Shown: piece by piece, positions 17,190 through 25,867 of the stretch
Layout: the number at the start of each line of letters is the position of its first letter
Position numbering within the stretch: position 1 is the stretch's first letter
From: an uncultured Flavobacteriaceae bacterium
GTDB lineage: Bacteria; Bacteroidota; Bacteroidia; Flavobacteriales; Flavobacteriaceae
Assembly (NCBI GenBank): GCA_947501845.1
Contig: CANMXP010000002.1
Coordinates: 434,001 to 498,000 of the forward strand
Direction: 5' to 3'
DNA length: 64,000 nt
Position numbers and translations under genes: made by a program
The notes under the pieces: generated by a model
Told to the model about the DNA's origin: nothing
Database searches by the model: none
The model's input: only the letters and a program-made list of their open reading frames with translations

Positions 17190-17279
17190 TCCAAAGAACA
17201 CGATGATAAATTAAAGATCAACACCTCTTTAGACGACGTATTAAAGGCTTCCGTTCCTAAGCCCAAAGAAAAGGAATAG
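17190..17279 (+). pseudogene. 3' remnant of a small coding gene between the two IS right ends
   Basis: Directly after the internal element end an open frame without its own start reads SKEHDDKLKINTSLDDVLKA, then SVPKPKEKE and a TAG at 17277-17279. The Lys/Pro-rich tail and codon use look like a genuine protein C-terminus. The 5' part is cut off exactly at the internal end (17187), suggesting the element once terminated there and was inserted in, or recombined into, this gene. Family unknown. Confidence 0.5.
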
Positions 17280-17397
17280 CCTCGGTTTTGACCGTAAGTT
17301 AGGGTTAAGTCCTGGACTAACATTAACTAGTGCGACACGTTATTTGAGATAAAACAACCTTTGATTTGATTATTCGGCAAGATGCTCACGCTCTGGA

Positions 17398-17510
17398 AAT
17401 CTGAATAAGTAGATTCTATACGTGGATTAAAGGACTTCACTCAAAAAAATAGCCGTTCTAGGCTAGATTCAAAAACTATTCTTTCTTGTGGTAAGTTGTA
17501 TATAGATGCC
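17398..17510 (+). ncRNA. Structured right-end module 2 (three hairpins plus outer IS end)
   Basis: Second copy of the module at 17071-17187. H1 is 17398-17415: stem AATCTG/TAGATT, loop AATAAG. H2 is 17422-17440: weaker stem GTGGA/TTCAC with a G-T wobble at the same place as in module 1. H3 is 17450-17465: stem TAGCC/GGCTA, loop GTTCTA. The outer right end of the element, TGTGGTAAGTTGTATATAGA-TGCC, closes it. H3 stems differ completely from module 1 yet pair, which is compensatory change. Function, and whether it is transcribed, are unknown. Confidence 0.45.
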
Positions 17511-17518
17511 TTAATAAA
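17511..17518. repeat. Target-site duplication, right copy (TTAATAAA)
   Basis: Exact repeat of 14066-14073, immediately after the right end of the IS. Seven of these bases also occur at 13296-13302 in the abutted-end palindrome. Confidence 0.75.
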
Positions 17519-17679
17519 GGAAAATTATTCATTTACAAACGACTACAAACATTTACAAACGATATTAAATAAGTAATTACCGAATAACATTTGGAGGCTG
17601 TTTCATATTTGCAGTGTCGAATTTATACTGGGCTTGTTTCAGTAACTCATTCGCAAAACTCTAAAAGTAAATTAAAAAG

Positions 17680-17700
17680 ATCCTGGAACGAGTTCAGGAT
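17680..17700. repeat. Small palindrome in the ssb leader
   Basis: ATCCTG (17680-17685) pairs with CAGGAT (17695-17700) with near-symmetry between (GAAC/GTTC). It lies 35 bases before the ssb start in the otherwise gene-free 17519-17735 stretch. This kind of CCTGAA...TTCAGG palindrome is a common intergenic repeat in Bacteroidota. Confidence 0.45.
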
Positions 17701-17735
17701 TATGTATTAACTGTTTAACATTAAAATTTAAAATT

Positions 17736-18071
17736 ATGAACACGCTTAGAAACAAAGTACAGTTGATTGGTAACTTAGGAAATGACCCAGAAATTATTAA
17801 TCTAGAATCAGGAAAAACACTCGCTAAATTTGCTATCGCTACTAACGAAAGCTACACCAATAATGATGGTGAAAAAATCACAGATACACAATGGCACAAT
17901 GTGATAGCCTGGGGCAAAACGGCCGAGATTATTGAAAAATATGTCACAAAAGGAAAAGAAATCGCTATTGAAGGTAAATTGACCTCTCGTAGCTACGATG
18001 ATAAAGAAGGTAATAAACGATACATTACCGAAGTTGTTTGTAATGAACTTTTGATGCTAGGTGGTAAATAA
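17736..18071 (+). CDS. ssb: Single-stranded DNA-binding protein, short form
   Basis: A 111-residue OB-fold protein that coats single-stranded DNA. Family motifs: NKVQLIGNLGNDPEI at 6-20, KFAIATNESYTNNDGEK, TQWHNVIAWGKTAEI, YVTKGKEIAIEGKLTSRSYDDKEGNKRY. The usual glycine-rich linker and acidic DDDIPF-type C-terminal tail are absent: the protein stops after the OB fold at ELLMLGGK. It therefore cannot recruit partner proteins in the standard way and is likely an accessory SSB. It is next to the mobile region and may be a remnant of an older integrated element. Confidence 0.9.
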   Translation: MNTLRNKVQLIGNLGNDPEIINLESGKTLAKFAIATNESYTNNDGEKITDTQWHNVIAWGKTAEIIEKYVTKGKEIAIEGKLTSRSYDDKEGNKRYITEVVCNELLMLGGK

Positions 18072-18110
18072 CGAAAACCGTTTAAGGTTTTGATGAGGAT
18101 GCTTAAAAAG

Positions 18111-18223
18111 TGTCATTCAGAACGAAGTGAAGAATCTCTTAATACTAAATATTACTATATCTGTATTCTGAGATTTTTCGACTTTAGCTTGAACTAAGCA
18201 TAGCCGAAGTACTCAAAATGACA
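18111..18223. repeat. Intergenic inverted repeat, 113 bases
   Basis: Starts TGTCATTCAGAACGAAGTGA and ends CTCAAAATGACA, with an inner pair AAGAATCTC/GAGATTTTT. The arms form a long imperfect hairpin. It fills the gap between the convergent ssb and nadB genes and may serve as their terminator. Such GTCATTC...GAATGAC repeats are common between genes in flavobacteria. Confidence 0.65.
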
Positions 18224-18237
18224 ACTAGCAAACGTCT

Positions 18238-19809
18238 TTAAGTGTTCTCTTCTTTTTTAACATTATCAATATTATAATACCCCCCTTTATTTTCTTTTCT
18301 GTCTAAAGATTGTCTGATGATTAAGTGAGACACATTGATCATATTACGTAACTCACAAAGCGATGTGGTTATTTTAGATTCTTTATAGAGGTCTTCAACT
18401 TCGTTATAAATTAAATCCAAATGTTTTATGGCTCTTTTTAAACGTTTATTACTTCTTACTATCCCAACATAATTTCGCATTAAAGCCTGTAATTGCTTTA
18501 AATTATGTTGTATTAATATATGTTCTTCGGGAATGGTCGTTCCTTCATCATTCCAATCTGGGATATGAACATCTAAAGGTTGATATTCATTTTTAGAGTG
18601 GTGCTTAAAGATATTGTGAGCATACACCAAAGCTTCCAACAAGGAGTTTGAGGCCAATCTATTCGCTCCATGCAAACCTGTTCTTGAGCATTCGCCACAG
18701 GCAAATAAATTGTCAATGGTTGTTTTTCCTTTTTTACTCACCTTAATACCGCCACATAAATAATGCGATGCTGGGATAACAGGAATCCAATCGGTTTCAA
18801 TATTTATATGCCGTTCTAAACATTTTTTATAAATATTGGGGAAATGGTTTTTAAAGGCTTCTATATCCAGATGTGTACAGTCTAAGTACACATGTGGGTC
18901 TCCAGATTTTTTTAACTCGCTATCAATACTTTGAGATACAATATCTCTAGAAGCTAGTTCTGCACGCTCATCATAATCGGGCATAAAACGATACCCCTTT
19001 TTATTCCGAAGGTAGGCGCCAAAACCTCTAACGGCTTCTGAGATTAGAAATGCCGACTCCCCTTTTTCTTCATACAATGCCGTGGGGTGAAACTGAACAA
19101 ACTCCATGTCCTTAATTCGTGCCTTGGCCCTGTAAGCCATGGCAATCCCATCACCTGTGGCAATAACTGGATTTGTTGTATGCCCATAAACACAACCAAT
19201 ACCCCCAGAAGCAAGTAGTGTACTATTTGCTTTTATGGTAAAAATATCGCCTGTATTTTGATTAAATATATAAGCCCCAAAACACACTAAGGGTTCTTGT
19301 TCATAGTTTTTAATATGGTGATTGGTAACCAGATCTATAGCAAAATGGTGGGGTAAAATCGTAATATTAGGCAGCTGGTGCGCACGCGCTAACAAAGCGC
19401 GTTCAATTTCATACCCCGTAATATCTTTGTGGTGAACCACACGGTATTCTGAATGCCCGCCTTCTTTACCTAAATCGAATTCCCCACTGGCATTAACATC
19501 AAAATTAGCTCCCCAAAGTAATAATTCTTTTAGCCTTTTTGGACCTTCTTTTATCACCAGCTTAACAACATCTTCTTTACACAAACCATCGCCAGCAATT
19601 AAAGTGTCTTTAATATGTTTTTTAAAGGAATCCTGTTCTTTATCTAAAACGACAGCAACACCGCCTTGGGCATATTTAGTATTAGACTCGTCTTCATTAG
19701 CTTTAGTAACAATAACAACCTTTCTATCTGGGAATTTTTCTGCAATTTTAACCGAAAACGTTAAACCTGCTATTCCAGAGCCAATAACTAAATAATCTGT
19801 AGTAACCAT
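18238..19809 (-). CDS. nadB: L-aspartate oxidase
   Basis: A 523-residue cytosolic flavoprotein that oxidises L-aspartate to iminoaspartate, the first step of de novo NAD synthesis. FAD-binding loop GSGIAG is at residues 10-15. The active-site region is visible (VQFHPTALYEEKGESAFLISEA, then RGFGAYL and the HINIETDWIPVIPASHYLCGG block), as is GLHGANRLASNSLLEALV. It starts four bases after the nadA stop, so the two enzymes of quinolinate synthesis are one operon. Length is normal. Confidence 0.95.
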   Translation of the reverse strand: MVTTDYLVIGSGIAGLTFSVKIAEKFPDRKVVIVTKANEDESNTKYAQGGVAVVLDKEQDSFKKHIKDTLIAGDGLCKEDVVKLVIKEGPKRLKELLLWGANFDVNASGEFDLGKEGGHSEYRVVHHKDITGYEIERALLARAHQLPNITILPHHFAIDLVTNHHIKNYEQEPLVCFGAYIFNQNTGDIFTIKANSTLLASGGIGCVYGHTTNPVIATGDGIAMAYRAKARIKDMEFVQFHPTALYEEKGESAFLISEAVRGFGAYLRNKKGYRFMPDYDERAELASRDIVSQSIDSELKKSGDPHVYLDCTHLDIEAFKNHFPNIYKKCLERHINIETDWIPVIPASHYLCGGIKVSKKGKTTIDNLFACGECSRTGLHGANRLASNSLLEALVYAHNIFKHHSKNEYQPLDVHIPDWNDEGTTIPEEHILIQHNLKQLQALMRNYVGIVRSNKRLKRAIKHLDLIYNEVEDLYKESKITTSLCELRNMINVSHLIIRQSLDRKENKGGYYNIDNVKKEENT

Positions 19810-19813
19810 TTCC

Positions 19814-20740
19814 CTATTTAGATAGTTCTAACATACGTTCAATAGGCAATAAGGCTTTCTCTCTTATGGGTTCTGGCACTTCAATTTGTGGTGACTCATT
19901 TAATAAACAGTCATACAATTTTTGCATGGTATTCATTTTCATGAAATGACACTCACTACAGGCACAGGTATTATCTTCTACCGCTGGGGCAGGAACCAAT
20001 TCTGTATATGGCATTTCCTTTTGCATTTTATGTAAAATACCAGCTTCTGTAGCAACTATAAATTTTTCTTCCTGATGTTCTTTTACATAATTTATCATGC
20101 CAGAGGTAGACCCAATATAGGTTGCCGTATTTAAAATATGCTCTTCAGATTCGGGATGTGCAATAATTTTATAATCTGGATACTTTTTATGCAGTTCAAT
20201 CAATTTATCCATTGAAAAGGCTTCATGCACAATACAGCTACCATCCCAAAGCAACATATCCCTACCTGTTTCTTTAATAACATACTTGCCAAGATTTTTA
20301 TCTGGCGCAAAAATGATAGGGGTATCTTTTGGAACCGATTCAACAATTTTCAATGCATTTGAAGAGGTACATACAATATCGCTCAAAGCCTTAATTTCTG
20401 CCGAACAGTTTACATAGGTAATAACAACATGGTTTGGATGTGCTTTTGTAAATTTTTCAAAGCTATCTGGCGGACAAGAATCTGCCAGAGAGCACCCCGC
20501 ATTTAAATCGGGCAACACCACTGTTTTTGTAGGATTTAATATTTTAGCCGTTTCGGCCATAAAATGAACGCCTGCAAATACAATAACATCGGCATCTGTC
20601 TCGGCCGCTTTTTGCGATAAGCCCAAACTATCTCCTACATAATCTGCTATGTCCTGTATTTCGGCAATTTGATAATAGTGTGCCAGAATTACAGCATTCT
20701 TTTCCTTTTTAAGACGTTTTATTTCTTTTACTAAATCCAT
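19814..20740 (-). CDS. nadA: Quinolinate synthase
   Basis: A 308-residue [4Fe-4S] enzyme that condenses iminoaspartate with dihydroxyacetone phosphate to quinolinate. Cluster ligands: C83 ([12 protein letters not shown]), C169 ([10 protein letters not shown]) and C264 in the TCACSEC group near the C-terminus. Substrate motifs AHYYQ and SSNA are present. Start chosen at the ATG at 20740 ([10 protein letters not shown]); an in-frame TTG at 20767 would add nine residues. NadB follows after four bases. Confidence 0.95.
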   Translation of the reverse strand: MDLVKEIKRLKKEKNAVILAHYYQIAEIQDIADYVGDSLGLSQKAAETDADVIVFAGVHFMAETAKILNPTKTVVLPDLNAGCSLADSCPPDSFEKFTKAHPNHVVITYVNCSAEIKALSDIVCTSSNALKIVESVPKDTPIIFAPDKNLGKYVIKETGRDMLLWDGSCIVHEAFSMDKLIELHKKYPDYKIIAHPESEEHILNTATYIGSTSGMINYVKEHQEEKFIVATEAGILHKMQKEMPYTELVPAPAVEDNTCACSECHFMKMNTMQKLYDCLLNESPQIEVPEPIREKALLPIERMLELSK

Positions 20741-20970
20741 GTTATTAATATTCACTGCTTTACGCAATAATCTAATGTTACTATAACATTATTATTTTGC
20801 AAATATCTTAATTAAAATTGTATTGAAAATCACCTAGCCTTAAAAATTAAGAAGAAATTAAGCATCTTCAAAAAAACCATGGGATAGAAGTATCTAACCT
20901 AAATAAAGGCTTTATTATTTCATAAAAATAGAATGAAATAATATTAAAAATAACATGTTTTTATCAAATT

Positions 20971-22779
20971 TCAACTTTTTAATGATAAATTTTCAATTTC
21001 AACTTTAATTAAACTTAAGGTCATTTCACTAGTATCCAATTCATTTAAAACAGCTTCCTTAATATCTTCAAAGGTATTTTTCAACCCACAAAACATGGCC
21101 TTGTAATACGATACACCTGCTTTCATGTTTTCTGTAAAAGTTAGCAAGTATTTTTCTTCTTTTTTTGTTATTGACTTTCTTGCTTCGTTCAATTTATTCT
21201 TTAAATAGTCTATGTAAATATGCAGTTCTTTAATAAAAAAATGGGGTCTATCATCTCTCGAAATCATATTATCTCTCCCATAAATATGGTCTGTAATGTT
21301 CTTTAAGCTCATAATACTAGAATAATATGCCATATTAGGGCCAGGGCAAACAGAAACCCCTTTGCCTTCTACTTTTGTATCTAAATTATATGCTAACAAC
21401 GCAGAAGTCCCCAAGCCTACACAAGTGCAAGATTTTTCTATTATTTTATTAAACTCAGCTTGGTATACTTCTAATGGCAACCCCTGTTTGTCCAATTCTT
21501 TTATTTTTAAATGTTGATATTCTCTAGAAGCTGTACAAATACCTTTTTCTTTAAACTCTTTATTTAAAGCCACAAACTTCTTTGGACAAGCGCTCCCTGG
21601 CCTTCCTTTATTAATAAACCCTTCTTTTTCAAGATCTTTTGTATTATCCCTAAGGTTATTAAATGGAATTCCTAATGGTGAAATATCGCTTAAATATAAA
21701 TCCTCCTCTTTAGCATTGGTTAACTTATCTAAGGTCTTTTCGTCTACGGTTGTTGCTTCTGGAACCAATAAAAAGGGGGTGCCCCAACCAACGGAGTCCA
21801 ATTGGTATTGCTTTATTAAAAAATCATGCTCTTCCTGTGTTCCAACGCCTCCTTGTGCAGAAATTTTTATAGCTAATGGTGTTTTAGAAACTGTGCGTCC
21901 CTGATTTATTAATTCCTGATTTAACAAATCTTGAATGGTGCTTCTCAGTGTTTCTCGTTTTTCTTTAAATTCAGCTAAAACGGGACCTAAAAGATATCCG
22001 TTAGTAGCAAATGCATGACCACCACAGTTTAGACCAGACTCAATTCTATATTCTGATACCCACAAGCCTTTTTTCGCTAAAAATTTACCTTGTATCAATG
22101 CCGATTTGTAATCGCTTACTTTTAAAATGATTTTCTTTTTAAAAACACCTTGTCCTGTAGGGTAAAAATCATCAAACTGCCCCATATAACTGTACAACCT
22201 GGGGTTCATGCCTGCGGAAAGTACAACAGAAGAGTTTAATTTACTATTTACAAAACCTCTTAAAGCTGCATGTGCATCGTTATACTCAACAGATAGCTTT
22301 TCACCCTTAACGTAGTTGTCTTTATCAACCTTGGTCATGATATTAACATCAATACTCCCTTTAACCAGGTTTTTAATAGTCCATTTTCTTAATTCAGAAA
22401 TATTAAACCCTTTTTCCGTTAGTTTTTTAAATTCTGTTTTCAACGAAGCGCCATTGGGGAGCATGTTTATATAAGCTTTTAAATCATCACTCCTTTTAAT
22501 GCCTATATTTTTTAAATCTTCGAATTTTTTATCGGCTAAATCATGAATCAAATTTAAGTATGATGTGATTCGTTTTGCTCTAAAATCCTGAACTTTATCT
22601 GTAATCTCGTTATATGGGATTTCAAATTTTTCGCTATACATTTTTCTTAACTTCTCAAGCAATATATCATCTACTAGAGAAATAACAGAATCCATACCAT
22701 ATTGAGCCACTTTTAAAGGCGTATCTACAGTAAAACCTATGCCCATAACCGGGATGTGAAATGAATGTACTTTTTCCAT
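20971..22779 (-). CDS. Conserved cysteine-rich protein, possibly TIM-barrel flavoprotein, unknown function
   Basis: A 602-residue cytosolic protein I cannot assign to a named family. Its segments look like an (alpha/beta)8 enzyme: IPVMGIGFTVDTPLKVAQYG at 9-28, SGLNCGGHAF at 248-257, IKISAQGGVGTQEEHDFL at 304-321 and SVGWGTPFLLVPEATT at 329-344, reminiscent of nitronate-monooxygenase-like FMN proteins. Six cysteines sit in conserved-looking contexts: C252, C398 (GSACPKK), C415, C451 and C453 (SCTCVGLG) and C478 (VCPGPNM), which could hold a metal cluster. The last 120 residues are helical. It is a single-gene unit upstream of nadA, with 230 bases between. Confidence 0.6.
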   Translation of the reverse strand: MEKVHSFHIPVMGIGFTVDTPLKVAQYGMDSVISLVDDILLEKLRKMYSEKFEIPYNEITDKVQDFRAKRITSYLNLIHDLADKKFEDLKNIGIKRSDDLKAYINMLPNGASLKTEFKKLTEKGFNISELRKWTIKNLVKGSIDVNIMTKVDKDNYVKGEKLSVEYNDAHAALRGFVNSKLNSSVVLSAGMNPRLYSYMGQFDDFYPTGQGVFKKKIILKVSDYKSALIQGKFLAKKGLWVSEYRIESGLNCGGHAFATNGYLLGPVLAEFKEKRETLRSTIQDLLNQELINQGRTVSKTPLAIKISAQGGVGTQEEHDFLIKQYQLDSVGWGTPFLLVPEATTVDEKTLDKLTNAKEEDLYLSDISPLGIPFNNLRDNTKDLEKEGFINKGRPGSACPKKFVALNKEFKEKGICTASREYQHLKIKELDKQGLPLEVYQAEFNKIIEKSCTCVGLGTSALLAYNLDTKVEGKGVSVCPGPNMAYYSSIMSLKNITDHIYGRDNMISRDDRPHFFIKELHIYIDYLKNKLNEARKSITKKEEKYLLTFTENMKAGVSYYKAMFCGLKNTFEDIKEAVLNELDTSEMTLSLIKVEIENLSLKS

Positions 22780-23076
22780 CTAATTACATTTTATTTCTAT
22801 TTGTTTAAATTTTATTAAACGCCGAAGATATTGGTTAAACAGATCACCAAGTATGACTTTTATCATGCCTCTATAATAGAATTAATATTTATGAATAAAA
22901 TATATACTAAGTTAAAGCCCTTTTTACATTATTAAGATTCTCGTTAAGTAAGCGTTTTATTTAATTATTCACAATAAGAATTCATCAAACTAAAAAAATT
23001 GATAAATCTTAATTAAGCCTGCGTTCCTTAATGAAAGCTTCACTATTTTTACAGCTAATTTTCATAGAACGAAATT

Positions 23077-25665
23077 ATGTCTGTAGAACCTAAGCTAACG
23101 AGATTTAATCAAACAGTATTGTCGAAATACCAGATATACAACAGTATATTTATGACATTACCTTTTGATTCTATAACAAAAACAGGAGTTTTACTCCCTC
23201 TATTTCATGAAACCTGCGAAAAAGGTTTTAAAAGAGGGGATGACCCGACCACTATTGTTGAAACGTTTTTTGAAAAATACCAAGCGCGAAGAAATGAAGA
23301 AAGCCAAATAAACTTATTATTTAGGTTTATACAATATATTGAAAGACAGGTTGTTTTATTTGATGCCATTGAAGATGCCGCATACTCAGTGGTAAACAAC
23401 ATGGATGGTATTGGTACCCTAAGGAACCTCAAAGGGTCTGCAAAATCTGAAGGTAAATTAGAGGAATTAAAAACCTTTCTGGAAGAATTTAAGGTCCGTA
23501 TTGTTTTAACGGCACACCCAACTCAATTTTATCCAGGCTCTGTTTTAGGGATTATCACAAATTTAACTCAGGCCATTGAGGAAGATAACCTTTCTGAAAT
23601 TCAGAACTTGTTTGCCCAATTAGGTAAAACCCCTTTCTTTAAACACAAGAAACCAACACCTTATGATGAAGCAAAAAGCTTAATCTGGTATTTGGAAAAT
23701 GTATTTTACAAAACTTTTGGAGATATATACAACTACATTCAAACCAATATTTATGCCGATGGAAAAAAGCATAATGATATTATAAATATTGGATTCTGGC
23801 CTGGTGGAGATAGAGATGGAAATCCTTTTGTAAAACCAGAAACCACTTTAAAAGTAGCTAAAAAACTTAAACGATCTATCCTAAAGAAATACTACCAAGA
23901 TCTTAAGGTTTTGAGACGTAAACTTACATTTAGAGGCGTTGAAGAACGTATTATAAAGCTTGAAACCATACTTTACAAGTATAGTATTGATTTAAACTAC
24001 AAAAAAGCGATTACCGAAAAAGAGCTTATCCTTGAATTATTAAGCATAAGAAACCTGATTGTTGAAGAACATCAGTCCCTATATGTCAATGAATTAAATC
24101 ATATTATAAATAGAGTACATCTTTTTGGTTACAGATTTGCAACTCTGGATATAAGACAGGATAGTAGAATTCACCATTCTGTTTTCACTACAGTTATAGA
24201 TCATTTAATCCAATCTGGTAATGGCTCGTTTCCTGAAAATTATCATGATTTATCTGAAGAAGAACAAACTAAAATATTATCTGAAGTATCAGACACATCT
24301 ATAGACATCAGTGTTTTTGAAGATGAAATGGTTTCTAACACATTGAAAACCATTCAGGTTATTAAAGAAATACAAGAGCTTAACGGAGAACGTGGTGCTA
24401 ACAGATACATTATAAGTAACAATCAAACAGCTTTAAATGTTATGCAGCTTTTTGCGATGCTTAAAGTGGTGGCATTTAATGACAACCTAACGGTAGATGT
24501 TGTTCCTCTTTTTGAAACGATTACCGATTTAGAAAATGCCCCTGGTGTTATGGAACAATTATATAGCAACCCTGCATACAGAGCGCATTTAAAAAACAGA
24601 GGCAACAAACAACCTATCATGCTAGGATTCTCAGACGGAACAAAAGATGGTGGTTATTTAATGGCAAACTGGGGTATTTATAAAGCCAAAGAATTGCTAA
24701 CGGAAATGTCTAGAAAATACGATATCACTGCTATATTCTTTGATGGTCGTGGAGGACCGCCAGCCAGAGGTGGAGGTAAAACACATAATTTCTACTCTTC
24801 ATTAGGTCCAACTATTGAAGACAAGGAAGTACAGCTTACCATTCAAGGTCAAACGGTGAGTTCTAATTTTGGAACGCTAGATTCTTCACAATACAACTTA
24901 GAGCAATTAATAAGTTCTGGTATTAAGAATAGAATAGACGGAGAGAAAAACAAAATGTCTGACGCAGATAGAGTCGTGATGAGTGACCTAGCAGAAACCA
25001 GCTACCAAACTTATAAAGATTTTAAAAGTCACCCAATGTTTATCCCGTATTTGGAACGCATGAGCACCTTAAAATACTATGCTAAAACAAACATTGGTAG
25101 TAGACCATCAAAACGATCTAATTCTAGTGAGTTAGTATTTTCAGACTTAAGAGCTATTCCTTTTGTAGGTTCTTGGAGTCAGTTAAAACAAAACGTTCCT
25201 GGTTTCTTTGGTGTGGGTACCGCTCTAAAAAACTATGAAGATAATGGCGAATTTGATAAAGTAGAGCAACTTTATAACAATTCGAAATTCTTTAAAACAC
25301 TACTAGAAAATAGTATGATGTCTTTATCGAAATCGTTTTTCGATTTAACAAAATACATGTCGAAAGACGAGGAGTTTGGTGAATTTTGGAACATTATTTA
25401 TGAAGAATACCTAACTACCAAAAGACTATTGTTAAAACTGACTGGCTATAAAGAATTAATGGAAAATGAGCCTGCAGGCAAAGCCTCTATTGAAGTTAGA
25501 GAATCTATCGTACTACCGTTACTAACCATACAGCAGTATGCGCTTAAAAAGATTCAGGAATTGCAAAAAGCAGACGTAAAAGACGAAGAACAGATAAAAA
25601 TATTTGAAAAGATAGTAACCCGTTCTTTATTTGGTAATATTAATGCCAGTAGAAATTCGGCATAA
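23077..25665 (+). CDS. ppc: Phosphoenolpyruvate carboxylase
   Basis: An 862-residue cytosolic enzyme that carboxylates PEP to oxaloacetate, refilling the citric acid cycle and supplying aspartate. Catalytic H147 lies in VLTAHPTQFYPGSVLG, and the glycine-rich bicarbonate/PEP loop FFDGRGGPPARGGGKTH is near residues 556-572. FWPGGDRDGNP and DIRQDS are also standard. Length is typical. It is monocistronic, ending in a clear terminator. Nothing recognisable lies in the 297 bases upstream beyond AT-rich DNA. Confidence 0.96.
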   Translation: MSVEPKLTRFNQTVLSKYQIYNSIFMTLPFDSITKTGVLLPLFHETCEKGFKRGDDPTTIVETFFEKYQARRNEESQINLLFRFIQYIERQVVLFDAIEDAAYSVVNNMDGIGTLRNLKGSAKSEGKLEELKTFLEEFKVRIVLTAHPTQFYPGSVLGIITNLTQAIEEDNLSEIQNLFAQLGKTPFFKHKKPTPYDEAKSLIWYLENVFYKTFGDIYNYIQTNIYADGKKHNDIINIGFWPGGDRDGNPFVKPETTLKVAKKLKRSILKKYYQDLKVLRRKLTFRGVEERIIKLETILYKYSIDLNYKKAITEKELILELLSIRNLIVEEHQSLYVNELNHIINRVHLFGYRFATLDIRQDSRIHHSVFTTVIDHLIQSGNGSFPENYHDLSEEEQTKILSEVSDTSIDISVFEDEMVSNTLKTIQVIKEIQELNGERGANRYIISNNQTALNVMQLFAMLKVVAFNDNLTVDVVPLFETITDLENAPGVMEQLYSNPAYRAHLKNRGNKQPIMLGFSDGTKDGGYLMANWGIYKAKELLTEMSRKYDITAIFFDGRGGPPARGGGKTHNFYSSLGPTIEDKEVQLTIQGQTVSSNFGTLDSSQYNLEQLISSGIKNRIDGEKNKMSDADRVVMSDLAETSYQTYKDFKSHPMFIPYLERMSTLKYYAKTNIGSRPSKRSNSSELVFSDLRAIPFVGSWSQLKQNVPGFFGVGTALKNYEDNGEFDKVEQLYNNSKFFKTLLENSMMSLSKSFFDLTKYMSKDEEFGEFWNIIYEEYLTTKRLLLKLTGYKELMENEPAGKASIEVRESIVLPLLTIQQYALKKIQELQKADVKDEEQIKIFEKIVTRSLFGNINASRNSA

Positions 25666-25704
25666 ATACACATTATAAATATTATTAGGTATAAAAATGC
25701 TATA

Positions 25705-25739
25705 ATAAAGCCTTCGGTTAATCGAAGGCTTTATTTTTG
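25705..25739 (+). terminator. Rho-independent terminator of ppc
   Basis: A 12-bp stem ATAAAGCCTTCG/CGAAGGCTTTAT with loop GTTAAT, followed by five T residues, 40 bases after the ppc stop codon. Confidence 0.9.
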
Positions 25740-25774
25740 TATAGCTGAATCAAAATAAAATATCATAGGGAATC

Positions 25775-25807
25775 AGACCTGACAGGTTTTTTAAACCTGT
25801 CAGGTCT
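25775..25807. repeat. 15-bp stem palindrome (AGACCTGACAGGTTT)
   Basis: AGACCTGACAGGTTT, a TTT loop and its exact inverse complement. This GACCTGACAGGT...ACCTGTCAGGTC repeat is frequent between genes of Bacteroidota. It lies between ppc and the convergent 87-residue gene. Confidence 0.8.
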
Positions 25808-25867
25808 CTTTTGTCTATATAAAGCACCAGCATCGTTTATGTCACATTATTCTGATTTAGCTTTACA

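Larger units (their letters stand above)
14074..17510. mobile_element. IS1595-family element with passenger genes
   Basis: A 3437-base element bounded by imperfect inverted ends: left GGGAACTATATACCACATTA (14074-) and right, read inward, GGCATCTATATACAACTTAC. The flanks carry the exact 8-base repeat TTAATAAA. Contents: a divergent membrane-protein gene (14127-14663), the transposase (14744-15661), a coupled RhuM gene (15658-16815), a possible 44-residue peptide gene on the minus strand, and two successive right-end modules (17071-17187 and 17398-17510). IS1595 elements are normally 0.7-1.1 kb, with longer members carrying passenger genes. Alternative boundary: the perfect 25-base inverted repeat 13304-13328/17486-17510 would also enclose the RadC-like genes, but its flanks match at only seven of eight bases. 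Confidence 0.75.

Noticed and set aside
17120-17323. 67-codon minus-strand frame across the internal IS end
   Set aside because: It crosses the structured module and the plus-strand coding remnant; composition gives no sign of a real protein.
17071-17510. Integron attC-like sites, because of repeated hairpins and a GTTGAAC matching GTTRRRY
   Set aside because: The GTTRRRY match is inside the H2 stem of one copy only, no R''/L'' pattern is seen and no integron integrase is present. IS right ends explain the repeats better.
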